The translations under genes and the position numbers were made by a program. From Lyngbya sp. PCC 8106 (GTDB taxonomy: Bacteria > Cyanobacteriota > Cyanobacteriia > Cyanobacteriales > Microcoleaceae): a stretch of 64,000 nt of DNA. Each line of letters opens with the position of its first letter. The stretch's first letter is position 1. The notes under the pieces are model-generated. The model saw only the letters and a program-made list of their open reading frames with translations. It searched no databases and had not been told where the DNA came from. The stretch is taken from contig NZ_AAVU01000033.1 in assembly GCF_000169095.1 (NCBI RefSeq), positions 15,927-79,926 of the forward strand. Direction: 5' to 3'. Of the stretch, positions 60,093-64,000 are shown in pieces.

Positions 60093-60135
60093 ACCTACTG
60101 GTAGAACTCTCTGGAGTATCTATCTAGTAGGTTTT
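60093..60135 (+). terminator. Possible terminator after HTH gene
   Basis: ACCTACT (60093-60099) and AGTAGGT (60126-60132) form a 7-bp stem followed by T-rich DNA (TTTTATT). A nested CAGTAG/CTACTG hairpin competes. Confidence 0.4.
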
Positions 60136-60186
60136 ATTATCGATTCAATATAATGTTTACTCACTGAACAATCTAGGAATACATCA

Positions 60187-60471
60187 GTGGAAATTCATCA
60201 TCTTAATCAACAACAACGTTACAATCTCATCCTGAGTTTAGCATTGAATATTCAAACCCGTGCCAATCATTTTGATACGCACACTCCCCTAGACGCATTA
60301 GTTGACTTGAGAACTCATTATTTTATTACCTGCAACTCCGAGTTTTATGCAATTGTAGAATCTCTCAATCATCTAACTCAATTAGAGACTTTAAATTTAT
60401 TAATCGATTTGGCTAACGAACTCAAAGCCACTGCGATTCAAGAAGCTTTTTTATTATGTAAACAGGAATAA
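60187..60471 (+). CDS. Hypothetical helical protein
   Basis: 94 residues from a GTG (GTGGAAATTCATC). All-helical: LNQQQRYNLILSLALNIQTR then LVDLRTHYFITCNSEFYAIV then LETLNLLIDLANELK. Shares the same overall character as the next gene, two bases downstream. Not recognised. Confidence 0.45.
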   Translation: MEIHHLNQQQRYNLILSLALNIQTRANHFDTHTPLDALVDLRTHYFITCNSEFYAIVESLNHLTQLETLNLLIDLANELKATAIQEAFLLCKQE

Positions 60472-60473
60472 AT

Positions 60474-60734
60474 ATGATGGATGTTAAACCCCTCAACCAA
60501 TGGATATTAACAACAACTTTATCTGAACAACAAGCTCTTTATCAACTTGAAAATACTTGTGGTGCTTTCCTGCAAAACTTATCTGAAGAAGCCAGATATT
60601 CACTAATCATTGAAATTGCAAAACAGTTACCTCACCAATCTAATATTCATCCACAAATAAAACAGTCTATTAAAGACCTATCTATTGAGAACCTTGTTAA
60701 TTTACTTGCTGCTATTCAAGATTCACTGGTATGA
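60474..60734 (+). CDS. Hypothetical helical protein, related in type to neighbour
   Basis: 86 residues, helical (LSEQQALYQLENTCGAFLQN; ARYSLIIEIAKQLP). Weakly similar in pattern to the preceding protein. Its stop overlaps the next start by four bases (ATGA). Confidence 0.45.
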   Translation: MMDVKPLNQWILTTTLSEQQALYQLENTCGAFLQNLSEEARYSLIIEIAKQLPHQSNIHPQIKQSIKDLSIENLVNLLAAIQDSLV

Positions 60735-61060
60735 ATAGAAAAATAATGAACTATAAACAGGCTGATATTCTCTTGAAATTAAATGGAAAGATAAGGTTTA
60801 CAGGCTTCTTTCAAGAATTAGGGCTGACAACAAAGTTCTTAAAAAAACAGGGCTTTATACAGAAAAATAATGGTTATCGTTCAGGATTTACCATCACTTT
60901 TCCGCCAGATTTTGATTATAGTCAATGGAGACAACAATATGAGCAATCTATAAAAGAAAAGCAACTTGGACATAGTAAAAATTCACCCTGGAGACGAACT
61001 AATCGTTTAATGTATGATTCCTATCCACTTTATACCTCAGACTATCGAACTAATAACTGA
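60731..61060 (+). CDS. Hypothetical basic protein
   Basis: 109 residues, ATGA-overlapping with the preceding gene. Basic, with an HTH-like or wHTH-like feel (FFQELGLTTKFLKKQGFIQK) followed by SGFTITFPPDFDYSQWRQQY. May bind DNA, but no diagnostic motif. Confidence 0.45.
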   Translation: MNRKIMNYKQADILLKLNGKIRFTGFFQELGLTTKFLKKQGFIQKNNGYRSGFTITFPPDFDYSQWRQQYEQSIKEKQLGHSKNSPWRRTNRLMYDSYPLYTSDYRTNN

Positions 61061-61214
61061 AATTTGATATTTTCCACTCAAAATTTAGTGTTTTTTGCTC
61101 CTAGTTTGTACAATTTAATTTCTCAAAACAGTCTTATTTTTACCGAAAAAATACGTTAAAATTCAGAAAAGGAGGGGGATAAAATTTTAAAAAACTGCAA
61201 AAATCCCTGAAAAA

Positions 61215-61655
61215 ATGGTACTAATTCCCATAGAAATCTCATCTTTTATCGATGGAGATACCGTTAAATTTGTCAGAAACCATCAAATTCTCACCAGTCG
61301 GGCTAGGTGGATAGATTGCCCCGAAGTTGATACCGAATGGGGAATTAAAGCCAAGCAATTTGTTGAGTCCCTGGCGGAGAATAATCAACTCTTGATTGAA
61401 GAATATGGGCTGGATAGATACGATAGGATTGAAGCTGATTGGTTTATTGGTTCAAGAAGCCTGAATATTCAAGTAAAATTAATCTTGCAGGGACTCGCTT
61501 ATTGTGTCCCACCCACTGTTCAGTATAACCTTTCAAAAAGGAGTTCTAATTTACTCTGCAAGCTGATAAAAGCCCAAACAAAAGCCTTTCATAAAAAGGT
61601 GGGAATATGGGGAGATTCCAACTTTATTTTACCCAATAAAAGAGGAATGTTCTAA
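61215..61655 (+). CDS. Thermonuclease-like (SNase-fold) protein
   Basis: 146 residues without a signal peptide. The SNase landmarks are SFIDGDTVKFVRN, SRARWIDCPEVDTEWG with a catalytic-type Arg, and LDRYDRIEADWFI with the second Arg; EWGIKAKQ supplies the usual Glu. It probably acts in the cytoplasm, unlike the secreted nuclease at 14248-14919. The preceding gap is AT-rich and contains an A/G-rich stretch near 61165-61180. Confidence 0.7.
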   Translation: MVLIPIEISSFIDGDTVKFVRNHQILTSRARWIDCPEVDTEWGIKAKQFVESLAENNQLLIEEYGLDRYDRIEADWFIGSRSLNIQVKLILQGLAYCVPPTVQYNLSKRSSNLLCKLIKAQTKAFHKKVGIWGDSNFILPNKRGMF

Positions 61656-61736
61656 AATAAAACTTCATAAAAAAATACCCCGAAATTATTCAGGATATAA
61701 TAGTTTATAAACCTAGAAAACCATTTAATTTCTATT

Positions 61737-63359
61737 CTAGTCTAATCCCCAAGAATCTACCCACAAATCATAAAGCTGCTGTGACATTTCGGGATTTTCA
61801 AATAACGGTGGCAAGTAGTTTTCATCTTTAATTCGTAACAGAAAATTTGCTAGCATTTCCATACTGTATGGCCCCGACTTTTGAATTTCTTCTAAATATT
61901 TACTGAGAATATTGTGAGCCTCTGGGATAACAGTAGTGAGGATATTTTCCTCTATATTATTTCGCTTGCCAATCTCCGCAGCCAGGGTGTACAAGCCTTT
62001 CAGTAGATAATAAGCCCACAAATCCTCATCACTTTCTCCTGAAAACTGTGCCGCAGTTTCATCAAATTCCGCAGAATAATCAAAGATAGCTAAAGTTTCC
62101 AAACCCGTCGTCCCAATCGTTTGACAAAAGGCATTTTTAAATTCCTCATTAGCGAGGGCTATCCCAATATCAAAGTTCTGTTTCTCTTGATTTAAGATAC
62201 TATCATCCTGTCCATCAAGGTTAATATGATGCCAATACCAATTGTATCCTTGTTGCCATTCCAGATTCCAAGATTCTAAGCTGTAGGTTTGGGGTGTAGT
62301 AATCTCCTGAGAATTGGAAAAATTCATCTGATTATGTCGATAGGAATTGAGAGCTTTTGTTGCCATTTTTAATGGATTTTCGATGATAGAAATATGGGCT
62401 GGAAAAATAGAAATTCCGCTTAGATTGCCAACTCGTTCAATTCGATGAATCCTGATTTCCGTTGTTCCGGTCTTAGTTTCGGTATCAAATGGAATAAAAT
62501 AAAGGTTTTTGGAGACAGGAATTTCACTTGTTAGTTTTCCGCTACTAAAACGGGTTGAACTGACTTGATAGGTGCAGAGTTCCCTTTTTCCTCCAAGTAG
62601 TAATTCGTTACCATTCCAGATAAAGAAACCGTCATTTGTTAAGTTGTTATCGCTGGAAATCAACTCCCAAATAATTTTATATTGTCCTGGCGTAACAGAA
62701 TAGGAAATAATACTTCCCTCGGTTGGAATTAAACCCTCAACTCCCTGTTGAATTATTGGGTCAGAAAATCCCATGAACTCATCCAAACTAGAAGCTGCAC
62801 GCGAACCCGAACCTGTGTTTGCATAGCCATAGGGTTGATTATATCCACCTGAACCGAATATTTCGTATTGTTGGTTATCGTAAACTATCGGAACTGGGTA
62901 AGGTAAATCTTTTATTCGTGAAAGCTCGGTAACGTGAGCAATAGTTGTTCCCGTTTTAGAACTTTCATCCACTAAAATAATCGCTAGATACCCGTAGGGA
63001 ACTTCTACCTCGGCTGTCATTAAAGGAATTGTTTCGTAGAATCCTGTGTCTTTTCCAATGATAAACTTGGTATCAGCAATCGCAATAATATCCCGTTGAT
63101 TCCAGGCAAAAAGAACGTCCTTTGATTCGGCTTCCCGTTCCTGACTTTCCAGCCAAACCCCTACTTTGTATATCCCAGGCTGAAGATTTTTATACTCGCC
63201 AAAAGAACCCTCCTGTCCTGGCAATTCTACTTCAGTTAGTCCCAGATATTTGTGAATTCCCGATATAGCTCTTGCACCTGTTCCGGTTGATAAATTGAGT
63301 TCATGTACTGCAAAAGCTGCACCAAAAGTAAGACTTGCTTGGCTGATTTTGTTACTCAT
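61737..63359 (-). CDS. Large hypothetical protein with duplicated beta domains
   Basis: 540 residues. Residues ~50-155 and ~220-325 are homologous: LQPGIYKVGVWLES/VTPGQYKIIWELIS, VLFAWNQRDIIAI/FFIWNGNELLLGG and SSKTGTTIAHVTEL/ETKTGTTEIRIHRI. The C-terminal ~200 residues are helical (LWAYYLLKGLYTLAAEIGKR; EEIQKSGPYSMEMLANFLLR). No signal peptide or membrane helix. Function unknown; an internally duplicated binding domain is the best description. Confidence 0.55.
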   Translation of the reverse strand: MSNKISQASLTFGAAFAVHELNLSTGTGARAISGIHKYLGLTEVELPGQEGSFGEYKNLQPGIYKVGVWLESQEREAESKDVLFAWNQRDIIAIADTKFIIGKDTGFYETIPLMTAEVEVPYGYLAIILVDESSKTGTTIAHVTELSRIKDLPYPVPIVYDNQQYEIFGSGGYNQPYGYANTGSGSRAASSLDEFMGFSDPIIQQGVEGLIPTEGSIISYSVTPGQYKIIWELISSDNNLTNDGFFIWNGNELLLGGKRELCTYQVSSTRFSSGKLTSEIPVSKNLYFIPFDTETKTGTTEIRIHRIERVGNLSGISIFPAHISIIENPLKMATKALNSYRHNQMNFSNSQEITTPQTYSLESWNLEWQQGYNWYWHHINLDGQDDSILNQEKQNFDIGIALANEEFKNAFCQTIGTTGLETLAIFDYSAEFDETAAQFSGESDEDLWAYYLLKGLYTLAAEIGKRNNIEENILTTVIPEAHNILSKYLEEIQKSGPYSMEMLANFLLRIKDENYLPPLFENPEMSQQLYDLWVDSWGLD

Positions 63360-63401
63360 TTTAGGTGGATTTGATAAGTTTAAACATAGCTATTTTAGCA
63401 T

Positions 63402-63430
63402 AAAAAAAGTCCCTGAAAATACCAGAGACT
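63402..63430 (-). terminator. Terminator of the DUF5131 gene
   Basis: AGTCCCTG (63408-63415) pairs with CAGAGACT (63423-63430), one G-U; on the minus strand a run of seven T residues follows. It ends the gene at 63461 and lies between the two minus-strand genes. Confidence 0.7.
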
Positions 63431-63460
63431 CTGTATAAATTCTAGGTGAATTTATTGAAC

Positions 63461-64000
63461 TTATGGATGAGGAAACTGCCGAACTTTTAATTCATCCGGG
63501 AATTCTTCAATGTTTCCTTTCTTGGAATGTTTGAATTTAGTTTTGTGTTTGAATGATTTGGTGGAGTGAATGAAATTGCTGCCCAGTTGCTTAACAAATA
63601 CGGGAATTGTCAACACTTCGCAATCTTTCACTACTTTGAGAATCCAATCATAATAACAAGGTCGGGCTTTATCTCCAGATTCTCCACCAACAATTACCCA
63701 GTTAACAAAATCATTGAGATATATTTGCTGTTCATTATCAATCAATTCATCAATTTCAACAGAAATAGGACTCAATAATTCAACAGGCTCTAGCAATGGT
63801 TCACAAGAGAGGAATTTTAGCTTTGCTGGAATTTGATAGAGTAGCGGAATTCGTTCATTGGCTCTGGCTTGATTTTCCACACTGACGCCAAACCAAACGT
63901 TAGGAAGGGGAATTTGTGACTTGAAGTTCACTGCCACATTCTTTCCAAGCGTAACCCAGGATGGCCCTATATCGGGTAAGTAATCATTGAAGTATGTTAG
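63461..64000 (-). CDS. DUF5131 (phage Gp37/Gp68-type) protein, C-terminal part
   Basis: At least 179 residues; the frame remains open to the right edge, so the N-terminus is missing (a GTG at 63937 is internal). The motifs LPNVWFGVSVENQ, LKFLSCEPLLEPVEL, WVIVGGESGDKARPCYYDWI and VFVKQLG are those of DUF5131 radical-SAM-associated phage proteins. The family is found on phages and mobile elements, with unknown substrate. A terminator follows. Confidence 0.75.
   Translation of the reverse strand, partial: LTYFNDYLPDIGPSWVTLGKNVAVNFKSQIPLPNVWFGVSVENQARANERIPLLYQIPAKLKFLSCEPLLEPVELLSPISVEIDELIDNEQQIYLNDFVNWVIVGGESGDKARPCYYDWILKVVKDCEVLTIPVFVKQLGSNFIHSTKSFKHKTKFKHSKKGNIEEFPDELKVRQFPHP

Overview
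The window looks like part of a large plasmid from a cyanobacterium, probably a filamentous one. The evidence is scattered HIP1 octamers (GCGATCGC), a Ycf46-like ATPase, a PEP-CTERM protein, a small heat-shock protein and many small proteins of cyanobacterial character. Plasmid origin is inferred from a KfrA-like protein, a large zinc-finger/TOPRIM/DUF3987 replication primase and a ParA partition operon. No rRNA or tRNA gene was seen, and no species can be named from sequence alone.

Layout. 1-10.4 kb is the plasmid backbone: Ycf46 fragment, KfrA-like protein and XRE repressor with four shared GTAAAGT-type operators, primase with an iteron-like motif cluster inside its coding sequence, a RecB-like Fe-S nuclease, and parA plus partner. 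A tyrosine recombinase lies at 10.4-11.4 kb, and an inverted, frameshifted relic of it lies at 20.2-20.6 kb. Between them are a PAS-like membrane protein, a CoiA/T5orf172 protein, a secreted nuclease, small membrane proteins, a NERD-helicase, a regulator and an MmcB-like nuclease. 20.7-26.7 kb holds small secreted or membrane proteins, Hsp20 and a PEP-CTERM protein.

26.7-42.4 kb is a complete type III-B-like CRISPR locus: cmr2 (cas10), cmr3, cmr4, cmr5, a two-RAMP cmr6-like fusion, a CARF-HEPN effector, a kinase-WYL fusion, an 18-repeat array, cas2, cas1, and next to cas1 an 829-residue DEDDh exonuclease fused to a P-loop ATPase. The system looks specialised for signalling. Cas10 has GGDD but no HD domain, the Cmr4 loop lacks the usual catalytic Asp, and a CARF-HEPN ribonuclease is encoded downstream. 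No cas6 is present, which resembles the III-Bv type of Synechocystis where host RNase E matures crRNA. The repeat forms a 6-bp stem closed by a UUCG loop only on the minus strand, placing the leader beside cas2.

42.5-64 kb is an accessory region: GIY-YIG proteins, a second NERD-helicase (paralogue of the first) coupled to a GIY-YIG gene, two HNH nucleases, a clipped DUF262 protein, a tightly packed run of about a dozen small genes that includes two transglutaminase-like proteins, an FMN-type protein, a nuclease-like protein, an internally duplicated 540-residue protein and a DUF5131 (phage Gp37/Gp68) fragment at the right edge.

A bipartite motif (ACGGAGA ... AAAGTTCCGTA) recurs upstream of cmr2, of the second NERD-helicase operon and of an XRE regulator, with start-to-start spacings of 39, 29 and 39. 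This hints that the CRISPR effector operon and the helicase/GIY-YIG operon share a regulator.
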